A stretch of 64,000 bases of DNA from Roseateles noduli (GCA_002205125.1 NIOE01000004.1:434001-498000), one strand, 5' to 3'; counted from the first letter of the stretch, positions 42,991-52,257 are shown. The notes: a model not told the origin generated them from the letters alone. A program made the numbers and translations.

Positions 42991-44034
42991 ATGTACTTCC
43001 CCTATCTCCATGGCAAACAGAAGGAGGTGCTGGCCCTGCGGCACCTCGCGCCGGTGCTCGGATCGGAGGGCCGGCTGCAACCGGTGCTGGAGCCGGTGCG
43101 TCAGGCGGCGACCTCGGTGCGGCACACGCTCGAGGCCTGCGAGGCGCACCGGCTCCAGGTCTGGCTGGTGGTCAATCCGATGCGCCAGGACTTCGAGCTG
43201 CTGCCGTCGGCGCAGTCCCTCGAGTGGGGCCGGCAGCTCTTCACCTCGCTGCCGAAGCGGCAATGGATCCACCCGACCCTGATGCTCGGCCCGTCGCTGA
43301 CGCCGAGCGTGATGCGGCGCTTCGTGCAGCTGTTCGGCGCCCGGCCGATGGGGCTGGTCGTCCTGCCCGACTCGCCGCCGCTGCACGAGGTGATGTCGCT
43401 GCTCGGCGGCGCGCAGATCCGCACGGCCTTCTTCAAGGACATCGAGCCGACGACGGCCGCGCGCGCGATGCTGGGCGGCGCGGGATGCGTCTGGGTCGAG
43501 GACCGCCGGCTGCCGGAGACCCTGGACCTGCGCGCCAGCGACCGGCACCTGTTCACCGATCGCGCGCTGACCTCCGCCCGTGACGGGCTGGCCGGGTTCT
43601 CGGACTACACGACGCTGCCGTCGCGCCCCGAGGCGCCCGAGACGACGTCGCGGCTGGCGGCCTTCCGGCTGAGCTGCCTGCGGACGATGCCCGCCTCCGG
43701 CGAGTTCTGGATCGAGCACTTCATGGGCGGCCGGCTCGGCCCGGAGGAGGGCGGCGCGGAGGCCCGCTTCCGCCAGGCGCTGCTGGCCTTCCACGCGGCG
43801 CTCGAACGGCCCGACGTCTGCTTCGGTCCGACCGAGGCGGTGCGGCGCTACCTCTCCGGCCTGATCGACGACGTCGTGCCGACGCGCGCGCTGAGCAAGC
43901 AGTGGGAGGTCATGCACCACCTGGAACTGGTCAGCGGCGTGCTGGCGGGACGCTTCCCGACGGCGCCGGCGGGTGCGTCGCCGCACAGCCTGCTCACGAC
44001 GGGTCCGCGCTCAGGCGCACTGGAATTCCGCTGA
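42991..44034 (+). CDS. sce7725-family protein
   Basis: A 347-residue protein beginning MYFPYLHGKQKEVLALRHLA, the hallmark of the sce7725 family, which is related to the phage T4 Beta protein group. It is a predicted alpha/beta soluble protein. In other genomes sce7725 and sce7726 genes often sit side by side; no sce7726 is seen here. The ATG at 42991 fits the family start and has GGAG upstream. Upstream (42697-42990) is a terminator and an inverted repeat GCTGAC-n6-GTCAGC (42924-42941). The last 41 bases overlap the convergent oxidoreductase gene. Function unknown. Confidence 0.7.
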   Translation: MYFPYLHGKQKEVLALRHLAPVLGSEGRLQPVLEPVRQAATSVRHTLEACEAHRLQVWLVVNPMRQDFELLPSAQSLEWGRQLFTSLPKRQWIHPTLMLGPSLTPSVMRRFVQLFGARPMGLVVLPDSPPLHEVMSLLGGAQIRTAFFKDIEPTTAARAMLGGAGCVWVEDRRLPETLDLRASDRHLFTDRALTSARDGLAGFSDYTTLPSRPEAPETTSRLAAFRLSCLRTMPASGEFWIEHFMGGRLGPEEGGAEARFRQALLAFHAALERPDVCFGPTEAVRRYLSGLIDDVVPTRALSKQWEVMHHLELVSGVLAGRFPTAPAGASPHSLLTTGPRSGALEFR

Positions 44035-46270
44035 GCACCGAGGTGCCCGAGACCGGGTCGCGGGCCTCGTCGTCCAGCAGCAGGTTCATGTTGACGCCGG
44101 GGTGCCGCGCGGCGACGGCGAGCCGGCTGCCGGCGAGGTCGTGTCCCCAGCCGTGCGGCAGGCTCACCACGCCGGGCCGCATGTCCGCGCTCAGCGCGAT
44201 CGGCGCGATCAGGCTGCCGCGCGCGTTGCTCAGGCGCGCGGACTGGCCGTCCGCCAGACCCGCGCGCGCGGCGTCCTCGGGATGGACCAGCAGCGTGCAG
44301 CGGTCCCGGCCCTTCGCCAGCACCGGCAGGTTGTGCATCCAGCTGTTGTTGCTGCGGGTCTCGCGACGGCCGATCAGCAGCAGCTCGTCGCCGGTCGGAT
44401 GGCGCAGCGCGGCGTCGGCGTGGACGAGGTCCGCCAGCAGCGCCGCCGGCGCCAGCTCGATGCGGCCCGAGGCGGTGCGCAGGACCTCGGGGATCCGCGG
44501 CTGCAGTTCGCCGAGGTCGATGCCGTGCGGCGCGGCGCGCACCTGCTTCAGCGTCAGGCCGTCCGGCTTCGCGCCGAAGCCGTCGCCGTACGGGCCCGAG
44601 CGCAGGCCCAGGTCCAGCCAGCGCGCCGGGCCGGCGTCGCCGTCCAGCATCGCGAAAATGGCCTCGGCCTGGTCGCCCGCCTGGCGCTTGAGTTCGGCGC
44701 GCAGCGCGGCGTCGTCGAAGGCTTGCAGGTCCGCATCGGCCGGCTGGCCGGCGACGATCGCGGCCAGGCGCAGCAGCGTCTGCCATTCGGCGCGCGTCTC
44801 GGGGTTCGCAGGCATGACCGGACCGGACCAGCGCGCGTGATTGCGCCAGGACAGCTGCGCGAACACCATGTCGTAGTGCCAGTCCTCCAGCGGCGACGGC
44901 GGCGGCAGGATCAGGTCGGCATGGCGGCTGGTCTCGTTGATGTACGGGTCCAGGCTGACCATGAAGTCCAGGCCGTCGAGCGCGCGCGCCAGCCGCGCGC
45001 CGTTCGGCGACGAGAGCACCGGGTTGCAGGCGACCGTGATCAGCGCGTGGACCTGGCCGTCGCCGGGGGTCTCGATCTCCTCGGCCAGGCAGCTGATGGG
45101 GAACTCGCCCATCACCTCGGGCGCCTTGCCGACGCGGCTGCGACGGCGGCCGGTAGCGACGCCCTTGCCCTGGCCGGGCTTGCCCATCGTGTTGGCCGCG
45201 AACGCGGCGGCCTTGGGGAACATCAGGCCGCCCTCGACGTCGAAGTGGCCGGTGACGATGTTGAGCGCGTCGATCAGCCAGCTGTTGAGCGAGCCGAAAC
45301 GCTGCGTGCAGGTGCCGAAGCGGCCATACAGGACGGCCTTGGGCGTGGTGGCGAACTCACGCGCGAGCCGTCGCTGCGCGTCCGCAGCAATGCCGCAGTG
45401 CGCAGCGCCGCGTTCGGGCGGGAAGTCGGCGACGGCGGCGCGCAACGCGTCCAGGCCCTCGACGTGATCGGCCATGCTGCCGGGATTCACGAGGCCCTCC
45501 TCGAACACCGTGTGCAGCATCCCCAGCAGCAGGAAGACGTCGCCGCCGGGGCGGATCGCGAGGTGCTCGTCGGCGGCCTGCGCGGTCTCGGTGCGGCGCG
45601 GGTCGATGACGACGATCCGGCCGCCGCGCGCGCGCATCGCCTTGGCCTTGCCGCGGTAGTCGGGGCTGGTCCACAGGCTGCCGTTGCTGACCATCGGATT
45701 CGCGCCGAGGCAGATGAACAGGTCGGTGCGGGGCAGGTCCGGCACCGGCACGCTGAGCCAGTGGCCGTACATCAGCCCGCAGGCGAGCTGCTTGGGCATC
45801 TGGTCCAGCGTCGAGGCCGAGAACAGGTTGCGCGTGCCCAGCGCGCGCGCCAGGTGCGGGAAGTAGCTGAACAGGCCGATCTTGTGCGAGGCCGGATTGC
45901 CGATCGTCAGCGCGACGCTGTCGGCGCCGAACTGGTCGCGCAGCGGGAGCAGGCGTTGCGCGATCTCCTCGAAGGCGTCCTCCCAGGTGACCGGCTCGAA
46001 GCCGGAGCGGTCCGCCCGGCGGCGCATCGGCTGGCGCAGGCGGTCGGGGTCCTCGTGCAGGTCCTTCAGCGCAAAGCCCTTTGGGCAGAGATAGCCGTTG
46101 CTGAACGGGTCCGCGTCGTTGCCGCGGATGGAGATGATGGACGTGCCTTCGGCAGCGCTGCGGATGCGGATCTCAAGCCCGCAGCAGGCTTCGCAGAGCG
46201 GGCAGATGCGGTTGTGCGTGTGCTCGGTGGTCGTGGCAGCGGAGCTGCTGGCGGTGGCGGCGATGGCCAT
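43994..46270 (-). CDS. Molybdopterin oxidoreductase with [4Fe-4S] cluster
   Basis: A 758-residue enzyme of the DMSO reductase/formate dehydrogenase superfamily. The N-terminal cluster motif is C-x2-C-x3-C (ICPLCEACCGLEI) with a distal YLCPKG. Molybdopterin guanine dinucleotide-binding blocks include GNPASHKIGLFSYF and the C-terminal dinucleotide domain with RSNNSWMHNLP and LPHGWGHD. No signal peptide, so cytoplasmic. The expected active-site residue position is not clear enough to choose Se/Cys/Ser. The substrate is unknown; soluble single-subunit members often act on small oxo compounds. Confidence 0.9.
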   Translation of the reverse strand: MAIAATASSSAATTTEHTHNRICPLCEACCGLEIRIRSAAEGTSIISIRGNDADPFSNGYLCPKGFALKDLHEDPDRLRQPMRRRADRSGFEPVTWEDAFEEIAQRLLPLRDQFGADSVALTIGNPASHKIGLFSYFPHLARALGTRNLFSASTLDQMPKQLACGLMYGHWLSVPVPDLPRTDLFICLGANPMVSNGSLWTSPDYRGKAKAMRARGGRIVVIDPRRTETAQAADEHLAIRPGGDVFLLLGMLHTVFEEGLVNPGSMADHVEGLDALRAAVADFPPERGAAHCGIAADAQRRLAREFATTPKAVLYGRFGTCTQRFGSLNSWLIDALNIVTGHFDVEGGLMFPKAAAFAANTMGKPGQGKGVATGRRRSRVGKAPEVMGEFPISCLAEEIETPGDGQVHALITVACNPVLSSPNGARLARALDGLDFMVSLDPYINETSRHADLILPPPSPLEDWHYDMVFAQLSWRNHARWSGPVMPANPETRAEWQTLLRLAAIVAGQPADADLQAFDDAALRAELKRQAGDQAEAIFAMLDGDAGPARWLDLGLRSGPYGDGFGAKPDGLTLKQVRAAPHGIDLGELQPRIPEVLRTASGRIELAPAALLADLVHADAALRHPTGDELLLIGRRETRSNNSWMHNLPVLAKGRDRCTLLVHPEDAARAGLADGQSARLSNARGSLIAPIALSADMRPGVVSLPHGWGHDLAGSRLAVAARHPGVNMNLLLDDEARDPVSGTSVLSGIPVRLSADPS

Positions 46271-46349
46271 GGCTGTCTCCCGTCGTTTTCCCGTCGTTTG
46301 GCGACGATTGTGGGAGCGGCTCAGGGCCCGCGAGGTCATGTGCGCGACA

Positions 46350-47111
46350 TCACATCTGCCGGAACAGGTGGGTGTAGCTCTCCGCGACGATCAGCGCGTC
46401 CTCGCTCTCCTTGAGCTTGACCTGCATGCGGCCGCGGAAGTCGCGCGACACGCCGGCGACTGCCGCCGCGTTGACCAGCGTGGAGCGATGGATCTGCCAG
46501 AACTGCTGAGGATCGAGTTCCTCGACCAGCTCCTTCAGCGGCTTGCGGATCAGCGCCTCGCCCTGTCGCGTGGCGACGCGGGTGTACTTGCTGTCGGACT
46601 GGAAATACAACACCTCGTCGACGGTGATCAGCTTCAAGGTCTGCCCGACCGACGCGTTGATCCAGCGCAGGTACTGCCGCTTCGTCGTCGCGCCGGCCTG
46701 CGCGCCGAGCTGGCTCAGCACCGCGCTGAGGTCGGCCGGCGGTCCCGCCAGGCGCTGCTTGATGCGCTGGATCGCGGTGAACAGCCGCGCCGGTTCGAGC
46801 GGCTTGAGCAGGTAGTCCACCGCGCCCTCGTCGAAGGCCGCGACGGCGTACTGGTCGTACGCGGTGACGAACACGACGTGCGACCGCCCCTGCACCTGCC
46901 GCGCCACGTCCAGGCCGGTGGCGCCGGGCATCTCGATGTCCAGGAACAGCACGTCGGGCTTGACCTCATGCAGCAGGCGCAGCGCCTGCACGCCGTCGCC
47001 GGCCTCGCCGAGGATGTCCAGCTCCGGCCAGAGCTGCGAGAGCCGCTCGACGAGTTCGTGACGCAGCGTTTCCTCGTCCTCGGCGACGACGGCGGTCGGA
47101 TGCGGGGTCAT
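46350..47111 (-). CDS. LytR/AlgR-type response regulator
   Basis: A 253-residue regulator: a receiver domain with phospho-acceptor Asp58 (FLDIEMPGATG) and conserved Lys103 (LLKPLEP), and a LytTR DNA-binding domain from about residue 150 (GQTLKLITVDEVLYFQSDSK, FWQIHRSTLVN). It is the last gene of a three-gene operon with a kinase and a pseudokinase; its start overlaps the preceding gene by four bases. Targets unknown. Confidence 0.94.
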   Translation of the reverse strand: MTPHPTAVVAEDEETLRHELVERLSQLWPELDILGEAGDGVQALRLLHEVKPDVLFLDIEMPGATGLDVARQVQGRSHVVFVTAYDQYAVAAFDEGAVDYLLKPLEPARLFTAIQRIKQRLAGPPADLSAVLSQLGAQAGATTKRQYLRWINASVGQTLKLITVDEVLYFQSDSKYTRVATRQGEALIRKPLKELVEELDPQQFWQIHRSTLVNAAAVAGVSRDFRGRMQVKLKESEDALIVAESYTHLFRQM

Positions 47112-48217
47112 GCGGGCAGCTCCAGCGTGAATTCGGTGTCGTCGGCATTGCTGCGGCACTGCAGCCGCGGCGGCGGCGTGCCGGGCGCGCGCTCCAGGCG
47201 CTCCAGCCGTTCGCCGAGCGCGTGCAGCGCGGCTTCTTCGCCGCCCAGTCCGCCGCGATCGAAGGACAGGCTCAGGCGCAGACCGCCGCCGGGCGATTCC
47301 TGCGCGCTCAACCGGGCCTGCGACGGCAGCCGTGCGGTGTCGCGCAGCATCAGCTGCGCCAGCGGCAGCAGCAGCATCGGCGGCACCGCTCGCGTGGCGA
47401 GCCACGCGGACCACTCCGTCGACAAGGTCAGCAGCCGACGGTGCCGCCCCGCGACCACGGCGAGGTAACTGTCCAGCAAGGCCGCCTCGGAGGCCAGCGT
47501 CACGCCGCGGTCGCGCAGCCGGGGCAGGGCCACGCGCAGGTGGCGGATCAGGCGCTCCATCTGATCCGGCGCCTCGTGGTCGGCTCGGCCGTAGGCGCGC
47601 TCGATGTCGACCAGCGTGTCGAACAGGAACTGCGGCTCCACCTGCGCCTGCAGTGCGGCCAGCCGCGCGGCGACCGCGTCGCGCTGCATCGCGCTCTGCT
47701 CGCGCAGCAGCGCCTCCAGCCGGGCGCGGGTGCGGCGGCGCCGCATGACCATCTCGATCCAGGCCACCGACAGCCCGGCGTTCACGCAGATCGATAGGCT
47801 CTCGCCGATGAAGTTGAGCCAGCGGATCGGCAGGTAGGGGCCCTCGCCCTTGCGTTCGCGCGCGAGCTCGGCGATCGAAGGCAGTTCCAGCAGCGGCATC
47901 AACTGGCTGTAGAACAGCTTGGCCAGCAGCGCGCCGATCACGACGGCGGCGCCCAGCCGCGCGATGCGCCAGCGATCGTCCAGCGCGCTGCGCGCCGCCG
48001 GCAGCCAGGTCAGCAACAGCGCCAGCGCCACCAGCAGCGGCGTGATCATCTGGTTGGCCAGGGCGGCCGGCCAGCGCGGGTTGTCCATCACGTAGAACAC
48101 GGAGGACACGTCCAGCAGGCCGAAGAACACGCCCATCAGCAGGAACCACGACAGCTCCTCGCGGCGCAGCGAGCGCCACGAGTGCCACACATGGGGCAGC
48201 CAGCCGGCCGCGCTCAT
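47108..48217 (-). CDS. LytS-type sensor kinase homologue lacking the catalytic His (pseudokinase)
   Basis: A 369-residue membrane protein with about four N-terminal helices and a LytS-like kinase region. The phosphorylation-box motif, normally QIxPHFLFN, reads QVEPQFLFD, with Gln196 in place of the His. The N-box, normally ENAIKHG, reads QLMLRDT, so ATP binding is doubtful. The protein is otherwise full length and uninterrupted. Four-base overlaps couple it to the active kinase upstream and the response regulator downstream. A sensory or scaffolding subunit of a heterodimeric kinase is the simplest reading. Confidence 0.85.
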   Translation of the reverse strand: MSAAGWLPHVWHSWRSLRREELSWFLLMGVFFGLLDVSSVFYVMDNPRWPAALANQMITPLLVALALLLTWLPAARSALDDRWRIARLGAAVVIGALLAKLFYSQLMPLLELPSIAELARERKGEGPYLPIRWLNFIGESLSICVNAGLSVAWIEMVMRRRRTRARLEALLREQSAMQRDAVAARLAALQAQVEPQFLFDTLVDIERAYGRADHEAPDQMERLIRHLRVALPRLRDRGVTLASEAALLDSYLAVVAGRHRRLLTLSTEWSAWLATRAVPPMLLLPLAQLMLRDTARLPSQARLSAQESPGGGLRLSLSFDRGGLGGEEAALHALGERLERLERAPGTPPPRLQCRSNADDTEFTLELPA

Positions 48218-49482
48218 GGGGCGGCCCCGGCCGTGGCCGCGGCGCTTGCCGAAGAGGTCTGTCCCGCCGGCCCTGCGTGCCCCGCGTTCGACAGCGGCGA
48301 CGCGCCGCCCAGCGGCACGCGCACCCGCGCGACCACGCCGCGCGGCGCCGCCGCTTCGAGTTCCAGGCAGGCCTCGCGGCCGAACATCGCTGTCAGTCTC
48401 GCCCGGGTGTTGGCCAGGCCCACGCCGCTGCCGCCGCTGGCGGCGAAGCCCTGGCCGGTGTCGCGCACCTCCAGCACCAGGCCCTGGCCGCCGGGCTCGC
48501 GCCGGGCGGAGATGTCGATGCGGCCGCCCTCGGGCAGCGGGGACAGGCCGTGCTTGATGGCGTTCTCCACCAGCGTCGGCAGCACCATCGGCGGCAGCGG
48601 CGTGGCGAAGAGCGCGGCGTCGGCCTCGATGTCGAAGCGCAGCCGCTCGCCCATGCGCATCTGCAGGATGGTGAGGTAGCTGCGCGCCAGTTCCAGTTCC
48701 TGGCCCAGCGTCGACGTGCCCTGGCGCATGCTGGGCAGCGCGGCCCGCAGGTAGGCGATCAGGCTGCCCATCATGTCGCGGCCGCGTTCGGGCGCGGTCT
48801 CGTACAGGCGCTTCACGTTGGCCAGCGTGTTGAACAGGAAGTGCGGCTCGATCTGCGCGTTCAGCGCGGAGAACTGCGCCTCCATCTGCTGCGCCTGGAG
48901 GCGGTCATGCTGCCGGGCCAGTTCGGCCAGGCGGGCCTGGGCGCTGCGTTCCTCGCGCACCCCGTGCAGCAGCGCGGCGAAGAAGCCGCCCAGCACCAGC
49001 CACAGCAGCGAGGTGGACAGCACCCAGTCCCAGTGCAGCGGCGCGTCCGGATCGCCCAGGTTGGCGACCTTGTAGCGCAGCAGCGTGCCGACGGTGGCGC
49101 CCGCGGCGATGGCCACGGCGCGCACGCCGACCGGCCAGCGCGTGCGCCAGCGGGTGAGCAGCGCCTCGACCAGCGCCAGCGCGGCCAGCACGCTCAGCGC
49201 GGTGAGCAGCGTCTGCCGGGTGAAGCGCAGCCACTCCATGCCCCACGCGCCCAGGCCGTCGTCCTGCGTGAGCCAGGTCAGCGCGCGCGAGCCGGCCATC
49301 GCCAGGCAGAAGTAGAAGGCGGCCGCGATCATGCGCAGGTTGAAGAGCTGCAGCGCGGCGTCCCGCGCCGAGCGGCGAGGCTCGGGCGTATCACCGACGG
49401 CGACGCTGCCGACGGCGGCGCTGCCGGCGGAGGCATGGCCGGCGGGCGTGGTACCGGGCAGGGGAGGGAACGCATCGGACAT
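48214..49482 (-). CDS. LytS-type sensor histidine kinase
   Basis: A 422-residue kinase with four predicted membrane helices (about residues 50-170). The phosphorylation motif is QIEPHFLFNTL with His214, and the ATP-binding N-box LVENAIKHG and G-box DTGQGF, SGVGLANTRARL are intact. It should autophosphorylate and pass phosphate to the LytTR regulator two genes downstream. The start at 49482 is supported by GGGGAGGGAA upstream. The C-terminal 25 residues are Ala/Ser/Gly-rich and not part of the kinase. Confidence 0.9.
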   Translation of the reverse strand: MSDAFPPLPGTTPAGHASAGSAAVGSVAVGDTPEPRRSARDAALQLFNLRMIAAAFYFCLAMAGSRALTWLTQDDGLGAWGMEWLRFTRQTLLTALSVLAALALVEALLTRWRTRWPVGVRAVAIAAGATVGTLLRYKVANLGDPDAPLHWDWVLSTSLLWLVLGGFFAALLHGVREERSAQARLAELARQHDRLQAQQMEAQFSALNAQIEPHFLFNTLANVKRLYETAPERGRDMMGSLIAYLRAALPSMRQGTSTLGQELELARSYLTILQMRMGERLRFDIEADAALFATPLPPMVLPTLVENAIKHGLSPLPEGGRIDISARREPGGQGLVLEVRDTGQGFAASGGSGVGLANTRARLTAMFGREACLELEAAAPRGVVARVRVPLGGASPLSNAGHAGPAGQTSSASAAATAGAAP

Positions 49483-49593
49483 GGTCGCGATTCTGTCCGC
49501 CGTGCGCAGGGGGCGCCAGCGGGCGTGCGACGAAGCCGCCCAGGGCCGGACGAGTCCGGCATCCATGGCGCGGAGGCGGCATACTCGCCGCCC

Positions 49594-50442
49594 ATGAAGA
49601 TCCCTATCGGAAACGGCGCCCGCCTGTTCGTGGACGTCGAAGGACCCGGCCTGGTGCCGGACGGGGCGCGGATGCGCGAGAAGCCGACGCTGATCTGCAT
49701 GCACGGCGGGCCCGGTTTCGACCATGCGGCGTTCAAGCCGGCGTTCAGCCAGCTGGCGGACATCGCGCAGATCGTCTACTACGACCACCGCGGTCACGGC
49801 CGCAGCGATCCGCGTCCGTCGTCCGAGTGGACGCTGGACATGTGGGCCGACGACATCGTGCGCCTGTGCGACGCGCTGGGCATCGAGAAGCCGATCGTGC
49901 TGGGACAGTCCTTCGGCGGCTTCGTGGCGCAGCGCTACATCGCGCGGCATCCAGGGCATGCGTCGAAAGTGATCCTGTCGAGCACCTCGCACCACATGGG
50001 CCTGGCGCGCAAGCTCGACGCCTTCGAGCGGCGCGGCGGGCCGGAGGCCCGTGCGCTGGCGGAAGCCTTCTGGAGCCGCCCGACGCGCGAGACCTTCGAG
50101 GCCTACTGGTCAGGCGTGCGCCACCTCTACAACACGCAGCCGGCGGCCGATCCCGAGGCGGGCGGCCGCACGCTGGTGAACCTGGACATCCTGCTGCACT
50201 TCGTCAGCGGCGAGAAGCAGGACCTCGGCCTCCTGAAGGGTCTGGAGAAGGCGCAGTGCCCGGTGCTGGTGATGGTCGGCGAGGACGACCCGGTCTGCCC
50301 GCTCGAAGACGCGCTGGAGATCCACGACGCGCTGCCGCCGCAATGGCGTCAGCTGGCGAGGTTCCCGGGCGTCGGGCACGGCGCCTGGCGCGACGATCCG
50401 GTCGCGGCTTTCGCGGTGCTGAGGAAGTTCATCGCTGGTTGA
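49594..50442 (+). CDS. Alpha/beta hydrolase, proline-iminopeptidase-like
   Basis: A 282-residue alpha/beta hydrolase. The oxyanion-hole CMHGGPGFDH, the nucleophile elbow GQSFGGF (Ser near residue 110), the acid in VMVGEDDPVCP and the catalytic His in FPGVGHGAWRDD are visible. The HGGPG motif is typical of proline iminopeptidases and related esterases. The start at 49594 is divergent from the kinase gene over 111 bases. A REP hairpin follows the stop. Confidence 0.88.
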   Translation: MKIPIGNGARLFVDVEGPGLVPDGARMREKPTLICMHGGPGFDHAAFKPAFSQLADIAQIVYYDHRGHGRSDPRPSSEWTLDMWADDIVRLCDALGIEKPIVLGQSFGGFVAQRYIARHPGHASKVILSSTSHHMGLARKLDAFERRGGPEARALAEAFWSRPTRETFEAYWSGVRHLYNTQPAADPEAGGRTLVNLDILLHFVSGEKQDLGLLKGLEKAQCPVLVMVGEDDPVCPLEDALEIHDALPPQWRQLARFPGVGHGAWRDDPVAAFAVLRKFIAG

Positions 50443-50465
50443 ATCGTCAGCGGTGACGCTTTGCT

Positions 50466-50489
50466 CCCTCTCCCGCTTGCGGGAGAGGG
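50466..50489. repeat. REP hairpin, single copy (CCCTCTCCCGC family)
   Basis: A perfect 11-bp stem around the loop TT, identical to the right half of the doublet at 11853-11876. It lies between the convergent hydrolase and PilZ genes. Confidence 0.75.
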
Positions 50490-50500
50490 AGTAAGAGGGG

Positions 50501-50863
50501 TCAGGACGCCACAAGCGCCTTGAGATCACGCTCGACCAGCGTCGCGTCGCCGAGGTTCAGCTCGATGACGCGGCGCAGGTGGGTGATGCTCTCGATGTCG
50601 ATGCCCAGGCAGAGCAGCCCGGCGCGATCGCCTTCCACGTGGGCCAGCTGCGCGGCCATCGTGATCCGCCCGTCGTGCGGCGCCAGCGGCAGGTCCAGCA
50701 GGCACAGCGCGCCGGGTTCGACGCCCGAGCCGGGCGGCAGCAGCAGCAGCGCCCCCTTGAGCGACAGGTCCAGCACCTGCACCGGCAGGCGTTGCTCGAC
50801 CGTCACCAGCTGCGCCGGACCGGCGAAGGCGATGCGGGAGAAGTGACGGCGTTCGGCGCTCAT
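50501..50863 (-). CDS. PilZ-domain protein
   Basis: A 120-residue single PilZ domain. The cyclic-di-GMP motifs are present: RRHFSR near the N-terminus (R-x3-R) and DLSLKG (D-x-S-x2-G) at about residues 32-37, so binding is likely. Stand-alone PilZ proteins act as adaptors in motility or biofilm control. The upstream gene at 50889 is 25 bases away on the same strand. Confidence 0.9.
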   Translation of the reverse strand: MSAERRHFSRIAFAGPAQLVTVEQRLPVQVLDLSLKGALLLLPPGSGVEPGALCLLDLPLAPHDGRITMAAQLAHVEGDRAGLLCLGIDIESITHLRRVIELNLGDATLVERDLKALVAS

Positions 50864-50888
50864 GATGTCGTCGAGGGTGTGCCGGCGC

Positions 50889-51314
50889 TCAGAGCTCGGC
50901 GTAGATGGTGCTCTTCTCGATGGCCTGGTGCAGGCGCGAGGGCGCCAGCGGTTCCAGGCCCATCGTCTCCAGCAGGTACCACGAGGCGCGCAGCAGCGCG
51001 GAGGTGGCCTGGCGGAGCTCGGTCGATTCGGGCGACTCGGCGCGCGACAGCATCGCCTGCAACTGGCGGGACTGGTTGTGGCCGGACACTTCCGGCACCT
51101 GCGACGGCGTGTGGGCCTGCGTGAGGCGGCCCAGGAGCTGCTGAACCTCGTGGCCGTGCTCGGGAGACTGGATCAGCCGCGCGAGGTCGCCCAGCAGGCG
51201 CTCGCCGGCGGCCGCCAGCAGTTGCGCGGAATGGTCCGCGCCGCCGCCCACGTAAAGGGCGGACGCCATGTCCAGGTATTCCAGCGCTCGCGCCAGACGG
51301 GGCAGATCACTCAC
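50889..51314 (-). CDS. Helical hypothetical protein, GTG start
   Basis: About 141 residues, all predicted alpha-helical (LARALEYLDMASALYVGG, LLAAAGERLLGDLARLIQ). I chose the GTG at 51314 because a strong AAGGAGG lies seven bases upstream; the nearer ATG is in another frame and meets a stop at once. The open frame continues further upstream without coding character. Cotranscription with the PilZ gene is likely, suggesting a partner in cyclic-di-GMP signalling. Confidence 0.65.
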   Translation of the reverse strand: MSDLPRLARALEYLDMASALYVGGGADHSAQLLAAAGERLLGDLARLIQSPEHGHEVQQLLGRLTQAHTPSQVPEVSGHNQSRQLQAMLSRAESPESTELRQATSALLRASWYLLETMGLEPLAPSRLHQAIEKSTIYAEL

Positions 51315-51582
51315 TGCATGTCCTCCTTGATGCACTCTTGTCACGACTGCTGTTCGCATGCATCGCCTGTCCTCGTTCCGCATTCCCTTCCTGGAAACCC
51401 GGTCCCTCCGGACGGCGAGAAAGAGGAGTGTATCGGCGCGCCGCGGCCCTGCGCACACCGTTTGTCACGACGGCGGGTAGCATCCATCGGTTCGCAGGGC
51501 GGGCACTCTTTTTGCCGTCCGACCTGACCCGGCGCGGGCGGATGAATGACCCGACGCCATCCCGACTTACCCGGAGATTCAC

Positions 51583-52233
51583 ATGGACCGTCATGACATG
51601 CCGACCGAGGGACTGATCGATCTGAGCGAGGCGCCGTCGATGCGGGCGCGTCGCGACGCGCTGGGGCGACTGGGGCGTTACGCCGCCGCGGGGCTGGTGC
51701 TGCCGGCGGGCTTGAGCGCGCTGCCGGCGCTGGCCGCAGACAGCGAGGACGACACCTACGACGAGGATTCGGTGCTGAAGGAAGCGACCGACTTCTTCGG
51801 CGAAACGACCGAAGGCCTGGCCAAGGTGATCGAGAAGGCCTTCAAGGACCAGGGCCGCCCGAACGCCTACATCAAGGGCCAGGAAGCCAGCGGCGCCGTG
51901 ACGGTGGGCCTGCGTTACGGCGACGGCCAGCTGATCATGAAGCGCGGCGGCGGCGGCAAGGTCTACTGGGCCGGGCCGTCGGTGGGTTTCGACGTCGGCG
52001 GCAACGCGTCCAAGGTGTTCACGCTGGTCTACAAGCTGCCCAAGGCCAGCGCCATCTACCGCCGCTTCCCGGGCGTGGACGGCAGCCTGTACTACATCGG
52101 CGGCGCGGGCGTGAACTACCAGCGCGCCAACGGCATCACCCTGGCGCCGATCCGGCTGGGCGTGGGACTGCGCGCGGGCGCGAGCGTGGGCTACGTCCAC
52201 TACCGCCGCGAGAAGTCGATCAATCCGTTCTGA
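51583..52233 (+). CDS. DUF1134 exported protein
   Basis: A 216-residue protein matching DUF1134: TTEGLAKVIEKAFKDQGRP, NAYIKGQEASGAVTVGLRYG and YWAGPSVGFDVGGNASKVF. The N-terminal region has arginines (MRARRDALGRLGRYAAAG) before a hydrophobic segment ending ALPALAA, so it is exported, possibly by Tat. It is glycine-rich and beta-rich; the family may be an envelope or outer-membrane-associated protein. A second Met six codons in is an alternative start. The 268 bases upstream hold no gene. Confidence 0.88.
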   Translation: MDRHDMPTEGLIDLSEAPSMRARRDALGRLGRYAAAGLVLPAGLSALPALAADSEDDTYDEDSVLKEATDFFGETTEGLAKVIEKAFKDQGRPNAYIKGQEASGAVTVGLRYGDGQLIMKRGGGGKVYWAGPSVGFDVGGNASKVFTLVYKLPKASAIYRRFPGVDGSLYYIGGAGVNYQRANGITLAPIRLGVGLRAGASVGYVHYRREKSINPF

Positions 52234-52257
52234 GGCCCCGCGGGGGCAGGCCGGCGT

